Shown here: in pieces, positions 34,103 through 42,926 of the stretch
Numbering within the stretch: the first letter of the stretch is position 1
Layout of the letters: each line of letters starts with the position of its first letter
The notes under the pieces: generated by a model
The model's database searches: none
The model's input: only the letters and a program-made list of their open reading frames with translations
What the model was told of the DNA's origin: nothing
Program-made: the position numbers and the translations under genes
From: Sulfopaludibacter sp035606355
GTDB taxonomy: Bacteria; Acidobacteriota; Terriglobia; Bryobacterales; Bryobacteraceae
Direction of reading: 5' to 3'
Length of the DNA stretch: 64,000 bases
NCBI GenBank assembly: GCA_035606355.1
Contig: DATNFO010000010.1
Span: forward strand, 8,318 to 72,317

Positions 34103-34354
34103 CGACCGGTCTCCAGACCGGTTGCGGGCGATCTCCGATCGCCTTGTACCGGCCGGGAGGCCGGTACATACGTGCCCAAAATATCGGAGAAGCAAGTACC
34201 GACCGGTCTCCTGACCGGTTGCGGGCGATCTCCGATCGCCTTGTACCGGCCGGGAGGCCGGTACATACGTGTCCCAGATATCGGAGAAGCAAGTACCGAC
34301 CGGTCTCCGGGCGATCTCCGATCGCCTGCAACGGGACGGAGTCCCGTCGCCACT
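34099..34354. repeat. Hairpin repeat array R2 (two full 97-bp units and a third, shorter one)
   Basis: The array exactly fills the space between the convergent GH2-GH16 and PL26-like genes. Units begin at GACCGGT 34104, 34201 and 34298 (period 97). Full units contain ACCGGTCT/AGACCGGT (or its CTCCTG variant), GGCGATC/GATCGCC and GTACCGGCC/GGCCGGTAC; the third ends with ACGGGAC/GTCCCGT. The ends AGTAGCGAC (34099-34107) and GTCGCCACT (34346-34354) pair at 8 of 9 positions. The TAG stop of the plus gene and the TAA stop of the minus gene lie in or at these ends. Confidence 0.85.
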
Positions 34355-36972
34355 TACGGAATAAACTCGCCGCACATCTCCAGCACCTCGATCGCTTCCA
34401 AACAACCCTGCGACGTCGTATTCGTCGAAAGCCCCGGAATCTCGTCGATCGGCTCGGCAACAACCGGCCCTTCGAAATGCCGGGTCGCGTAACTCGGCAC
34501 CCGCACGCCGGCCCAAGCCTTCTTCGCGAACGCCGCATCCTTGTGCTCGCGGTACAAATACGCCGAAAGCCGCCCCGGCCGCGCCCACCGCGCATCCATT
34601 CCCTCATTGCCCGTCTGCTTGTCCTGCAGCACCACATCCTTGGGCGCCGTATGCAGACGGCAATACTGGTCCCACGCCTTCTTCCATCCGGGATGGTCGA
34701 TAATGTCGTTCAGCTCGAACACCAACTCGCCGCCGCCCATAATGGTCGCCAGATTGTAAGTTCCCATCCCGTCGTCTACGATCGGGTACAGTTTATTCGT
34801 CTTCGGATCGTAACCCAGCAACTGGTCCGGCCCGGTCAAAAATCCGTACTTCATCGCGGCAATCGAATCCATTCCCGCCAGAATCTTATCGCGCCATTTC
34901 GTATCGCCCGTGCGCTCCCACTCCGTCATCCAGTTGCCCACCAGCGCCAGCCAATCGGGACCGCTGCGCAGCCGCGCCGGATACGGGAACCCGGGCTTGC
35001 GCGGCGACGCCAGCCGCATCGGGTCCAGGTCGATGAAGGTCGTATCGTTGTTCGAGACCGCGCGCATCAAATCGCCCGTCCGCTCGTCCGTCGTCAGGTA
35101 GTAGTGGAAACGACGGTACGGCGCCTGGCTGATACGCGCCTCCTTCGCGCCGCATCCCCAGTGCCGCACGTTGTGCCGCGACCCGAGACCCGCGAACCGC
35201 CCCAAATGGTAGCAATCCACATCGCTCGTGTGCCGCGTGATCGCCTCCGCCATCCGAAACGCGTCCGCGCGGCCCGTGCGCAGGAACGTGTACCACAGCC
35301 AGATATCCGTGCCCAGTTCCGTGTTGTCCCACGCGAACCCGCCCACGTCATACCGCCACGTGTGTCGCGGACCGTCATGCTGATGCATCACGTCGCCGTA
35401 ATTCCAGAACCCGTACCAGTGGCGCTGCTCGACTTCCTTGTGGTACACCGCGAACGCCGCGTCCAGCTTATCCTCTAACGCCGCCTTCGCGGGCGTGGAT
35501 CGATCCGGCAGACTCCATATGCCGAACACTTTCGCCGCATGAAGGTGCGCCGGCGACGCCGCCAGCAGCGGAGGCTTCGATGACAACGCCGCCTGCGCCG
35601 CGGTCTCCTCCCGCGACGCCATTCCCGCCGCGGGAAACAGCGTGAAGTCGCTCGTCCGCCCCACGCCGTGCGCCGTGCTGAAGCCCGGCTGCACATCTTC
35701 GTAGCTCGAAAGCAGGTCGTGACCCTTGATGTCGTAGTGCCGCAGGTCCATCGCGGGCGCATCCGGCGACCACATCCACACCGTCACATCCGCCGCCGCT
35801 CCCGACGCTCCGTGCACCTCCAGCGACGCCGGATAGCTCTGCCAGAAATTCTTCAACCCGATCCCCAGGCCGCCCGTCACATCGCCCGCGAAGACATACC
35901 CGCTGCTGCGGCGCCCCCAGCCCGCGTCCAGCCAGCAACTCTGCGGGTTCGTCCGCTTCTGCACCGTGAAGCCATCGGCATTCGGCTGCACCAGCTTGTA
36001 GGAATCCCACACCGCCCAATCCGTGAGCAGCTTCTGTCCGCTCGCGTCGAACGCGCTCTTGTTCGGCAATCGCTTACCAGCAAGCTGCTCCTCAAACCCA
36101 TTCGTGCGCGTGCCCGGCAGCATCAGCGGACGCCGCCCCGTCGCAGGCTGCACCGGTTCGCTCCACACGCCTTCGCCATCCGCGGAAAAGCGCACGTGCC
36201 GGTTATGCACCTCTTCCCGCATCGGCGCCGTCATCGTGAAGCCGAGTCCTTTGATGAAGTCCTTTTCCTGATCGCCGTCGAAAACAATCGAGTGCACGGC
36301 GCGAATCTGCTCGCTGCCCGAATAGAAATACAGCCGCACCACGAACGGCAGAAACTCGCGCCCGGCGCCCTGCTTGTGCATTCCTTCGAACTTGACCACC
36401 GCGCGCACCGGACCTGATTGCTCCAGCGTCGCGCTCTTGACCGTGCCGGTGAACGGCTCCGTCTGCCCTTCCAGCAAACACACCAGCCGGCCCTCGCGAG
36501 CCACTTCGCGCCCGTCCATGCGCAGCGACTCGATCAGGCGCGTGCCCGATTTTGCCAGCCGCGCCTGCACTTTGCCCGTATCGATCTCGATTGCATTCCC
36601 GCTATCGCGCGCCGTCAAAGCTCCGCGAGCCGGAGTGCCCGGAGCGAGCCGCAAAGCCGCACCTGCATTCGCGCCTGCAACCGTCGCGAAGCCGAGAAAC
36701 TTCATGGAGCCGTCCGGCCAATATGCCAGCGGCCACTGCTGCACCGGCATAGCCTTCCCATCGCCGGCCGTCAACTGAAATGTCTGCGACCTCGCCACGC
36801 TGCCGCGCGCGAACGGCACGCCCCAACTCACACCGGTCTCCGCGGCCGGAACGCCTTCCAGCCACTTCACCTCTATGCCGGCAGCAGCAGCCGCCGCGCC
36901 CTGTTGCTCCGCCGCAACCGCCGCCGGGCTACTCGCCAGAATTCCAATCGCACTTCGCCGCGTGATGTCCAT
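34354..36972 (-). CDS. Exported rhamnogalacturonan lyase-like protein (PcRGLX/YetA type, PL26-like)
   Basis: From the ATG at 36972 (MDITRRSAIGILASSPAAVA, a Tat-type RR signal) the protein has 872 residues. Three regions follow the PcRGLX/YetA plan: an N-terminal RIFT-type barrel (VPAAETGVSWGVPFARGSV, AYWPDGSMKFLGFATV), a central beta-sandwich (PFVVRLYFYSGSEQIRAVHS), and a C-terminal alpha/alpha-barrel (HWYGFWNYGDVMHQHDGPRH, YHLGRFAGLGSRHNVRHWG). Characterised relatives act on the rhamnogalacturonan I backbone. The gene follows the isomerase gene with ATGATG overlap and ends a four-gene operon with transporter and oxidoreductase. Family assignment is by overall pattern; catalytic residues were not identified with certainty. 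Confidence 0.8.
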   Translation of the reverse strand: MDITRRSAIGILASSPAAVAAEQQGAAAAAAGIEVKWLEGVPAAETGVSWGVPFARGSVARSQTFQLTAGDGKAMPVQQWPLAYWPDGSMKFLGFATVAGANAGAALRLAPGTPARGALTARDSGNAIEIDTGKVQARLAKSGTRLIESLRMDGREVAREGRLVCLLEGQTEPFTGTVKSATLEQSGPVRAVVKFEGMHKQGAGREFLPFVVRLYFYSGSEQIRAVHSIVFDGDQEKDFIKGLGFTMTAPMREEVHNRHVRFSADGEGVWSEPVQPATGRRPLMLPGTRTNGFEEQLAGKRLPNKSAFDASGQKLLTDWAVWDSYKLVQPNADGFTVQKRTNPQSCWLDAGWGRRSSGYVFAGDVTGGLGIGLKNFWQSYPASLEVHGASGAAADVTVWMWSPDAPAMDLRHYDIKGHDLLSSYEDVQPGFSTAHGVGRTSDFTLFPAAGMASREETAAQAALSSKPPLLAASPAHLHAAKVFGIWSLPDRSTPAKAALEDKLDAAFAVYHKEVEQRHWYGFWNYGDVMHQHDGPRHTWRYDVGGFAWDNTELGTDIWLWYTFLRTGRADAFRMAEAITRHTSDVDCYHLGRFAGLGSRHNVRHWGCGAKEARISQAPYRRFHYYLTTDERTGDLMRAVSNNDTTFIDLDPMRLASPRKPGFPYPARLRSGPDWLALVGNWMTEWERTGDTKWRDKILAGMDSIAAMKYGFLTGPDQLLGYDPKTNKLYPIVDDGMGTYNLATIMGGGELVFELNDIIDHPGWKKAWDQYCRLHTAPKDVVLQDKQTGNEGMDARWARPGRLSAYLYREHKDAAFAKKAWAGVRVPSYATRHFEGPVVAEPIDEIPGLSTNTTSQGCLEAIEVLEMCGEFIP

Positions 36973-37727
36973 CATTCCCCCCAACAGTTGTTAAAGGCGT
37001 CAATACACCGCCGGATGGTTTCAGGCCGCCCGTCCATATGGGGCTCCAACGAAATTCGCCCGGCATAACCGATTCCGCGCAGCGCCGCCAGATGCGCCCG
37101 CCAGTCGATCAACCCCTCGCCCGCCGGCATCCACTCCGGATTCTCTCCGCCGTGCGTCAGATCCTTCACATGCACATTCGCAATGAGCGGAGCCGCCGCT
37201 TCGAACTCGGCAATCGGATCGCGCTCCTGCAGCCAGGCCACGTTGCCCGGATCGTAATTGATCTTCAACCCAAGCGCCGCCGCCGCCCGCGCCGTGCCGA
37301 TCTCGCAAACCGGCTCCGGCTCCACAAACAACTTCAGCCCATCCGCCGCCGCCCGCGTCTCCGCCTCCGCAAACATCGCCCCCACGCCATCCGTCCCGCG
37401 CAAAAACCCGAACACGATCAGCCCCGGCAATTTCCACCGCTTCGCCCACTCTGCCGCACGCGGATACACCTCCGACATCTCGCGCCGGAACGACGTCGCG
37501 CCATCCACCAGTTTGAACAGCCCCGGCGAGAGCGCCGTAATTTCCACACCTTCATCGGCGGCCACCCGCTGCACTTCGCGCAGTTCCGCTTCGTCGCACA
37601 TCGGCGCGCGGCCGCTCACCAGATGTCGCACCTCATATCGGCGAATCCCGAGCGATGTCCCGATCTTCACGGCCTTGGCGAAGTCGCGATCGATCTCGTC
37701 GGCGACAATCCCGAGTGGAAACTTCAT
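36972..37727 (-). CDS. Sugar phosphate isomerase/epimerase (TIM barrel)
   Basis: The start at 37727 (MKFPLGIVADEIDRDFAKAV) overlaps the oxidoreductase stop (ATGA) and gives 251 residues. It has the AP-endonuclease-2/xylose-isomerase-like barrel with metal-site residues in KLFVEPEPVCE, LKINYDPGNVAWL, NVHVKDLTHGG and ISLEPHMDG. No signal peptide is present, so it acts in the cytoplasm. Such proteins isomerise keto and aldo sugars or act with Gfo/Idh/MocA dehydrogenases on inositols and uronic acids. In this operon it most likely processes a sugar released by the PL26-like enzyme downstream. Confidence 0.85.
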   Translation of the reverse strand: MKFPLGIVADEIDRDFAKAVKIGTSLGIRRYEVRHLVSGRAPMCDEAELREVQRVAADEGVEITALSPGLFKLVDGATSFRREMSEVYPRAAEWAKRWKLPGLIVFGFLRGTDGVGAMFAEAETRAAADGLKLFVEPEPVCEIGTARAAAALGLKINYDPGNVAWLQERDPIAEFEAAAPLIANVHVKDLTHGGENPEWMPAGEGLIDWRAHLAALRGIGYAGRISLEPHMDGRPETIRRCIDAFNNCWGE

Positions 37728-38791
37728 CGCACCTCCGCCGCGCACCCGCTCCGCGCCGACTCGTAAACCGCCGCCACCACGCGCATATCATGCACGCCCG
37801 ATTCGATCGACACCGGAGCCGCGTGCCCCTCCCGCGCCGCTTCTAAAAACTGCACGTGCTGATTCAGTTCGTTCGTGATATCGCCAAATGCCGGCGGCCG
37901 GATCTCCATCGTCTGGTCCCTGCCCACCGGACCGCCGAATGCCTCGCTCACGCCGCCCGCATACCGCACCACCCGGCCATCGAACGCGCCCGCCGCCGAA
38001 CTCACGCTCAGCCACCGATTCCCGCGATACGTCACCGTGCCCTCCGTGCCATGCAGCGCCAACTCCTCGCCATCGGCGCACCATGCCGTGTCGAGCGTAA
38101 TCATCGCCCCGGAATCCAACTGCAACACGCAGCACGCCAGGTCTTCGCCTTCGAGGCCGGGGCAATGCAGATTCCGCACGAACCCGGTCGCGCGCACCAC
38201 CCGATATCCCGTCAGCCACTCGAAAATATGCACGTAATGCACGGCCAACTGAATGAAGCAGCCTCCGCCCGTCTCCGCAACGCTCCCGCGCCAGGTGGTC
38301 CGGCCCGCGAGAGACTCGCGAGACCACATCATGCCGCCGCGATGCATCAGCCGGGCATATCCCTGCACCACATCCCCGAACCGCCCGTCGCGAACCATGT
38401 CGCGCAAATCGTGCATCAAAGGCTGGTCGAAGTAGCTCATGTACAAACCGACAGTTTTCTTCGACTCCGCCGCTGCCGAAGCAATCGCCTGCGCATCCGC
38501 CAGATTCGCCGCAACAGGCTTCTGCAGCAGAACGTGCTTCCCAGCCGCCATCGCCGCGACACCCTGCGATCGATGCATCGAATTCGGAGTGCTGATGATA
38601 ACGGCATCGATATCACTCCCGAGCGCGCTTGCGAAATCCGCGGAAGCCGCCGACCCCACCATCTCCGCCGCCGTGCGAGCCGCCGCCGCATTCACGTCGA
38701 CACAAACCGCCACGCGAACCCAATCGAGATCGCGATAAACCGGCAAATATTGCGCCGCCATCCCCCCGCAACCCACAAAAGCGACATTCAT
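37724..38791 (-). CDS. Gfo/Idh/MocA family NAD(P)-dependent oxidoreductase
   Basis: The start at 38791 gives 355 residues (MNVAFVGCGGMAAQYLPVYR) with the Rossmann motif GCGGMA, AVCVDVNAAAART, the cofactor-site strand VIISTPNSMHRSQGVAAMAA, GKHVLLQKPVAANLADAQ (catalytic Lys in KP), and a C-terminal alpha/beta domain with ETGGGCFIQLAVHYVHIFEW, where the later His would be catalytic. It oxidises or reduces sugars or sugar acids in the cytoplasm. The ATG is 10 nt after the transporter gene stop and the isomerase gene overlaps its end, so these genes form one operon. Confidence 0.88.
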   Translation of the reverse strand: MNVAFVGCGGMAAQYLPVYRDLDWVRVAVCVDVNAAAARTAAEMVGSAASADFASALGSDIDAVIISTPNSMHRSQGVAAMAAGKHVLLQKPVAANLADAQAIASAAAESKKTVGLYMSYFDQPLMHDLRDMVRDGRFGDVVQGYARLMHRGGMMWSRESLAGRTTWRGSVAETGGGCFIQLAVHYVHIFEWLTGYRVVRATGFVRNLHCPGLEGEDLACCVLQLDSGAMITLDTAWCADGEELALHGTEGTVTYRGNRWLSVSSAAGAFDGRVVRYAGGVSEAFGGPVGRDQTMEIRPPAFGDITNELNQHVQFLEAAREGHAAPVSIESGVHDMRVVAAVYESARSGCAAEVR

Positions 38792-38801
38792 ACTTTTCTT
38801 G

Positions 38802-39821
38802 TTATCCGCGTTCACCGGCTTCCTCGGCGGCCGGCACTTTTTCCTCGCGAGTCATCCACAACGCCACGCTCATCCCGACCAGCGTAGCCACCGTCAACCC
38901 CACCGCCTGCCACGCCGTCAACTGCAAATACAGAATCAAAACCCCGCAGAACATCACACTAGCCGCGATCACCTTATCGGTAATCCCGCGCTCTTTAAAA
39001 AACAGCCACCCCGAAAACACACTCAAAATGATCCCCGCCCGCTTGATGCTCACCGTGATCACCACCGCGATATAGGTATAAGACGCAAGCTGAAATAAAA
39101 GCGATACGCCATCCAGCAAACCCGCGAGCGAAATCCACTTCCAGTTCCCCTCGGCGGCCTTCGCGAAATCGGCCTTCTGCGCGCGGCCCATCAACCAGAA
39201 CGCGATGCACAATCCGATGCCGTACGCCAGCGCCTCGGTAAACACATCGCTCATCACCACCAGCTTTTTATCCAGCGGATTGGTAATCGCGAAAATCATC
39301 GAGACCAGCAGCATATACCGGCTGCCCTTCTCCTGAATCACCGCCTTCGCCGGAGCCAGCCAGCTAACCGCGAACAGCCGCCGGTGCATCACAAAGCTGC
39401 CGACCACAATCAGCGCCACGCCGAGAATCTTCACAGGTTCCGGCAACTCGCCCAACATCACAAAGCCCGTTCCCAACAGAAACACGGGAGTGAAACTCAG
39501 GAACGGAACGCACAACGAAAGCGGAGAAATCTGCAGCGCGCGAAAGTACAGCCACATCACTGCCGTGATGAGCGTGACGTCCACCACCAGATATCCGAAG
39601 AACGTCGGCAGCGGAACGTGAATGCCCGCCGGAGCCCCCATCAAAACGCGCACCACCAGGACGACCGCAAACACTACGGTCACCGCGACGCGCATCCAGA
39701 AGGTAGCCGGAACCAGGTCCCGTTTCTCCAGAGCACGCTTCCGGGCAACGTCCGTCAGCACGTTCGTAATGCTCATCGTGGCCGCAAGACCAAGGCCGAT
39801 CGCAGGCAAACCGGAATCCAT
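38802..39821 (-). CDS. EamA/DMT-type inner-membrane transporter
   Basis: The 339-residue protein has about ten hydrophobic helices (from GLPAIGLGLAATMSITNVLT to AWQAVGLTVATLVGMSVALW) in two half-repeats, the drug/metabolite transporter plan. FLGTGFVMLGELPEPVKILG and LFFKERGITDKVIAASVMF are the paired EamA signatures with a conserved acidic residue. It probably imports or exports a small sugar or sugar acid for the operon that follows: oxidoreductase, isomerase and PL26-like lyase. The substrate is inferred only from context. A TAGGAT box 9 nt before the ATG suggests a very short leader. Confidence 0.82.
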   Translation of the reverse strand: MDSGLPAIGLGLAATMSITNVLTDVARKRALEKRDLVPATFWMRVAVTVVFAVVLVVRVLMGAPAGIHVPLPTFFGYLVVDVTLITAVMWLYFRALQISPLSLCVPFLSFTPVFLLGTGFVMLGELPEPVKILGVALIVVGSFVMHRRLFAVSWLAPAKAVIQEKGSRYMLLVSMIFAITNPLDKKLVVMSDVFTEALAYGIGLCIAFWLMGRAQKADFAKAAEGNWKWISLAGLLDGVSLLFQLASYTYIAVVITVSIKRAGIILSVFSGWLFFKERGITDKVIAASVMFCGVLILYLQLTAWQAVGLTVATLVGMSVALWMTREEKVPAAEEAGERG

Positions 39822-39830
39822 GGAACCCTA

Positions 39831-39836
39831 ATCCTA
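39831..39836 (-). promoter_or_regulatory. Putative -10 box (TAGGAT) of the PL26 operon
   Basis: TAGGAT on the minus strand ends 9 nt before the ATG at 39821, matching the short-leader pattern of other genes here. Confidence 0.3.
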
Positions 39837-39920
39837 CCCCAACCCCCCGTTCTGCAATCCAAAACCAATCCAAGAGACCGGTTTACGACAGCGAATCCCC
39901 GCCGTCGCCGAGCCTTTTGT

Positions 39921-39966
39921 TGTTCTCTGTGCTCTCTCTGCGTCCTCCGTGTCTCTGTGGTGAATT
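39921..39966. repeat. Interspersed repeat of the CCACAGAGACACGGAGG type
   Basis: The plus strand reads CTCTGTGCTCTCTCTGCGTC CTCCGTGTCTCTGTGGTGAA. The reverse complement has the form TTCACCACAGAGACACGGAGG, an intergenic repeat common in unrelated environmental bacteria. It lies in the 229-bp divergent gap before the GH35/42-like gene and codes for nothing recognisable. Confidence 0.7.
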
Positions 39967-40033
39967 GCGCTGCCCCACTCTTCGACACTGCCCGACCCTT
40001 CGCAAGTTCGCCATACAAAACAACGAATCCTGG

Positions 40034-40039
40034 TATAGT
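40034..40039 (+). promoter_or_regulatory. Putative -10 box (TATAGT) of the GH35/GH42-like gene
   Basis: TATAGT ends 11 nt before the ATG at 40051, leaving a leader of about 5 nt. Confidence 0.4.
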
Positions 40040-40050
40040 GGACACCGAAA

Positions 40051-41550
40051 ATGCGCACTCTCCTGCCATTTCTCCTCCTCCTCGCCGCACACGCGCAGCC
40101 GGCGCCGCACCTCGAACGCCGCGGAGACGCCACGCAGCTCATTGTCGATGGCCGCCCCTTCCTCATCCTCGGCGGCGAGCTCAACAACACGATCTCCAGC
40201 GATCTCGGCGCCATGAAAACCATCTGGCCCGCCCTCGCGCGCGACCATCACCTCAACACCGCGCTCGCCGGCATCGGCTGGGATTGGATCGAGCCCGCCG
40301 AAGGCCGCTTCGATTTCCGCATCGTCGACGACGCCCTCGCCGGCGCGCGCGCCAACAACCTCCGCATCGTCCTGCTCTGGTTCGGCTCCTGGAAAAATGG
40401 CCTCTCCAGCTACGCCCCCGCGTGGGTGAAGGCGGACCAGCATCGCTTCCCGCGCGCCAAAATCCGGGACGGCAAAACCATCGAGATCCTTTCCGCGTTC
40501 TCCGATGCCAATCGCGATGCCGACGCGCACGCCTTCGCCGCCCTCCTTCGCCACGTCCGCGCGATCGATACCACGCACCGCGTCATCATGGTCCAGGTCG
40601 AAAACGAAGTCGGTATTCTCGGCGATGCCCGCGACCGCTCCGCAGCCGCCAACGCCGCCTACGCCAAAGCCGCCGCGCAGTCCGAAGAAGCCTTCCAGGC
40701 CGCGGCCTATGCGCGCTACATCAACTTCGTCGCGCAAGCCGGCAAGCGAGAATATCCGCTGCCGATGTACGTCAACGCGTGGATCGTGCAGCCGCAGGAT
40801 AAGCAGCCCGGCGATTATCCGAGCGGCGGTCCGCAGGCTCACAACCACGACATCTGGCGCGCCGCCGCACCTGCCATCGACCTTTTCTGCCCCGATATTT
40901 ATCTCCCCGATTTCGCCGGCATCACCGCGCAATACACGCGCGGCGGCAATCCGCTCTTCGTGCCCGAATCTTTCGGCGGCGCAGAGGGCGCGGGGAACGC
41001 CGTGCTCGCCATCGCCACTCACAACGCACTCGGCTACTCGCCATTCGGCATCGACAACATGCCCGGCAACGATCCGCTTTCGAAGGCCTACACGAACCTG
41101 CGGCAACTCGCTCCGGGGATCCTCGAAGCGCAAACGAAATCCGCGCTCGCCGCCGCCGCGCTCGACAAATCGCACCCCTACGCCGACCTGCAACTCAACG
41201 GCTACACGCTTCACGTCACGCTGGTCCGCGGCTTCCGCAATCCCGACGAGATCCCGGATACCAGCGGCTACGCGATCGCCATCGCCAACGGACCCGACGA
41301 GTTCCTCATCGCGGGCGACAAGCTGCAAATCAGCTTCACGCCGGCTTCGCCCGGTCCGCCCATCGCGAGCCTCGCGCGCCAGGAAGCGGGCCACTTTGAA
41401 AACGGCCAGTGGATCGTCACGCGCCAACTCGGCGGCGACGATTCCGTCCTGCGCTACGATTTCGCCAACATCGTCGAATCCGGCCAGTCCGGTTCCGGAG
41501 TCCGCCTCACCGGCGGAATACAGAAAGTGAAACTCTATCGATATGAGTAA
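40051..41550 (+). CDS. Secreted beta-galactosidase-like glycoside hydrolase (GH35/GH42 type, DUF5597-like)
   Basis: The 499-residue protein has a short signal peptide (MRTLLPFLLLLAAHAQ) and a TIM barrel of clan GH-A. Key segments are FLILGGELNNTISSDLGAMK, GIGWDWIEPAEGRFDFRIVD, LRIVLLWFGSWKNGLSSYAP, the acid/base Glu in VIMVQVENEVGI, and a probable nucleophile Glu in LFVPESFGGAEG. A C-terminal beta domain of the DUF5597 type follows. The likely role is release of galactose or a related sugar from pectic galactan side chains, outside the cytoplasm. Its end overlaps the start of the GH28 gene by 8 nt, so the two are translationally coupled. Confidence 0.85.
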   Translation: MRTLLPFLLLLAAHAQPAPHLERRGDATQLIVDGRPFLILGGELNNTISSDLGAMKTIWPALARDHHLNTALAGIGWDWIEPAEGRFDFRIVDDALAGARANNLRIVLLWFGSWKNGLSSYAPAWVKADQHRFPRAKIRDGKTIEILSAFSDANRDADAHAFAALLRHVRAIDTTHRVIMVQVENEVGILGDARDRSAAANAAYAKAAAQSEEAFQAAAYARYINFVAQAGKREYPLPMYVNAWIVQPQDKQPGDYPSGGPQAHNHDIWRAAAPAIDLFCPDIYLPDFAGITAQYTRGGNPLFVPESFGGAEGAGNAVLAIATHNALGYSPFGIDNMPGNDPLSKAYTNLRQLAPGILEAQTKSALAAAALDKSHPYADLQLNGYTLHVTLVRGFRNPDEIPDTSGYAIAIANGPDEFLIAGDKLQISFTPASPGPPIASLARQEAGHFENGQWIVTRQLGGDDSVLRYDFANIVESGQSGSGVRLTGGIQKVKLYRYE

Positions 41551-42919
41551 CGCACCCACGCGCCGCGCCGTCCTCGCCGGAGCCGCGCTGTTCCTGCCGC
41601 TGCGAGCCAAAGCCGCTAAGACCTACGACGTGGCCAAGTACGGCGCAACCGGCGACGGCAAAACGCTCGACACAGCCGCCATCCAGAAAGCCATCGACGC
41701 GGCGGCAGCGGCGGGCGGCGGCCAGGTGCTCATCCGCGGCGGCCGCAAGTACCTGATCACCACGCTCAAGCTCCGCAGCAACATTGACCTGCACCTCGCC
41801 GATGACGCGCAACTCCTCGCCAGCACCAATCGCGCCGATTACCCGCAAGGCGCCGACGGCCTCCTCACCTGCGACAGCATCCGGAATCTGAAGATCACCG
41901 GAACCGGCAACATCGACGGGCGCGCCATGGAGTTCATGACCGGCTTCAATAAGGAGGGCGAGATCTGGCGCTTCGGCCCGTTCCGCCCCAAAATCTTCGT
42001 GCTCACCGCGTGCCACGGGCTCGAGATCAAAGACATCACCTTCAGCCACGCCGCGTTCTGGGGACTGCACATGCTTGGCTGCGAGCACGTACTGGTGGAC
42101 GGCGTCAAAATTCGCAACGATATCGACGTGCCCAACTGCGACGGCATAGACCCCGACCATTGCCGAGACGTCGAAATCAGGAACTGCGACATCGTCTGCG
42201 GCGACGACGCCATCGTCATCAAGACCACGCGCCAGCCGAAGGAATACGGCCCTTCCGCGAACATCACCGTCAAGGACTGCACCATGCAGACCAAGGATTC
42301 CGCGCTCAAGATCGGCACGGAAACCACCAGCGACGTGCACGGCATCCGGTTCGAGAACTGCACCGCGAAATCCTGCTGCCGCGGCATCACCATTCAACTC
42401 CGCGACGAGGGGAATGTGTACGATATCGACTTCAACAACATCAAGTTCAGCTCGCAGTACCAGGCCGCGCCCTGGTGGGGTCGCGGCGAACCCATTTCGT
42501 TCACCGCGATCCCGCGTGCGGCGGGTGGAAAGGTGGGGCGGATTCACGACATCCGCGTGCGCAACGTCACCGCGCGCGCTGAAAACAGCGTTCGAATCGA
42601 TGGCACACCCGAAAGCCGCATCGCGCACGTGACGCTGGATCATCTTGACCTGACCATGGAGCGCTGGACCAACTACCCCGGTCCGGTCTTCGACAATCGC
42701 CCGACCACCGCATACCCCGGCACGCCCGAACACAAAACGCCGGCAATCCACATTGCGTATGCCGACGGCGTCACCATCGAGAATTGCAAAGTCACGTGGG
42801 GTTCCACCGTGCCCGAGTATTTCACGCACGCCGTGGAAGCGGAAAACGCCACCGGCGTCGAAGTGAAGCGCCTGCAGGGCGGAGCCGCGCGGCCCGGCAT
42901 GGAAGCAATCGTCAAGTGA
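41543..42919 (+). CDS. Exported GH28 polygalacturonase-type glycoside hydrolase
   Basis: The 458-residue protein starts with a Tat-like signal (NAPTRRAVLAGAALFLPLRA) and the pectate-lyase-3/GH28 opening YDVAKYGATGDGKTLDTAAI. Beta-helix repeats follow, with the catalytic aspartates in VPNCDGIDPDHC and IVCGDDAIVIK. The canonical GH28 His motif (GHG) and RIK are not seen at their usual places; ALKIGTETTSDVHG and RGITIQLRDEGNVYDIDF stand there instead. It therefore belongs to a diverged GH28 subgroup and may cut rhamnogalacturonan or xylogalacturonan rather than plain homogalacturonan. It forms an operon with the preceding GH35/42-like and following CBM9/PKD genes. Confidence 0.87.
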   Translation: MSNAPTRRAVLAGAALFLPLRAKAAKTYDVAKYGATGDGKTLDTAAIQKAIDAAAAAGGGQVLIRGGRKYLITTLKLRSNIDLHLADDAQLLASTNRADYPQGADGLLTCDSIRNLKITGTGNIDGRAMEFMTGFNKEGEIWRFGPFRPKIFVLTACHGLEIKDITFSHAAFWGLHMLGCEHVLVDGVKIRNDIDVPNCDGIDPDHCRDVEIRNCDIVCGDDAIVIKTTRQPKEYGPSANITVKDCTMQTKDSALKIGTETTSDVHGIRFENCTAKSCCRGITIQLRDEGNVYDIDFNNIKFSSQYQAAPWWGRGEPISFTAIPRAAGGKVGRIHDIRVRNVTARAENSVRIDGTPESRIAHVTLDHLDLTMERWTNYPGPVFDNRPTTAYPGTPEHKTPAIHIAYADGVTIENCKVTWGSTVPEYFTHAVEAENATGVEVKRLQGGAARPGMEAIVK

Positions 42920-42926
42920 GGCAGCC

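Noticed and set aside
34099..34354. Standard Rho-independent terminators
   Set aside because: The hairpins are strong but no T-run follows on either strand, and they come in ordered sets with closing arms. Termination is possible but not by the canonical signal.
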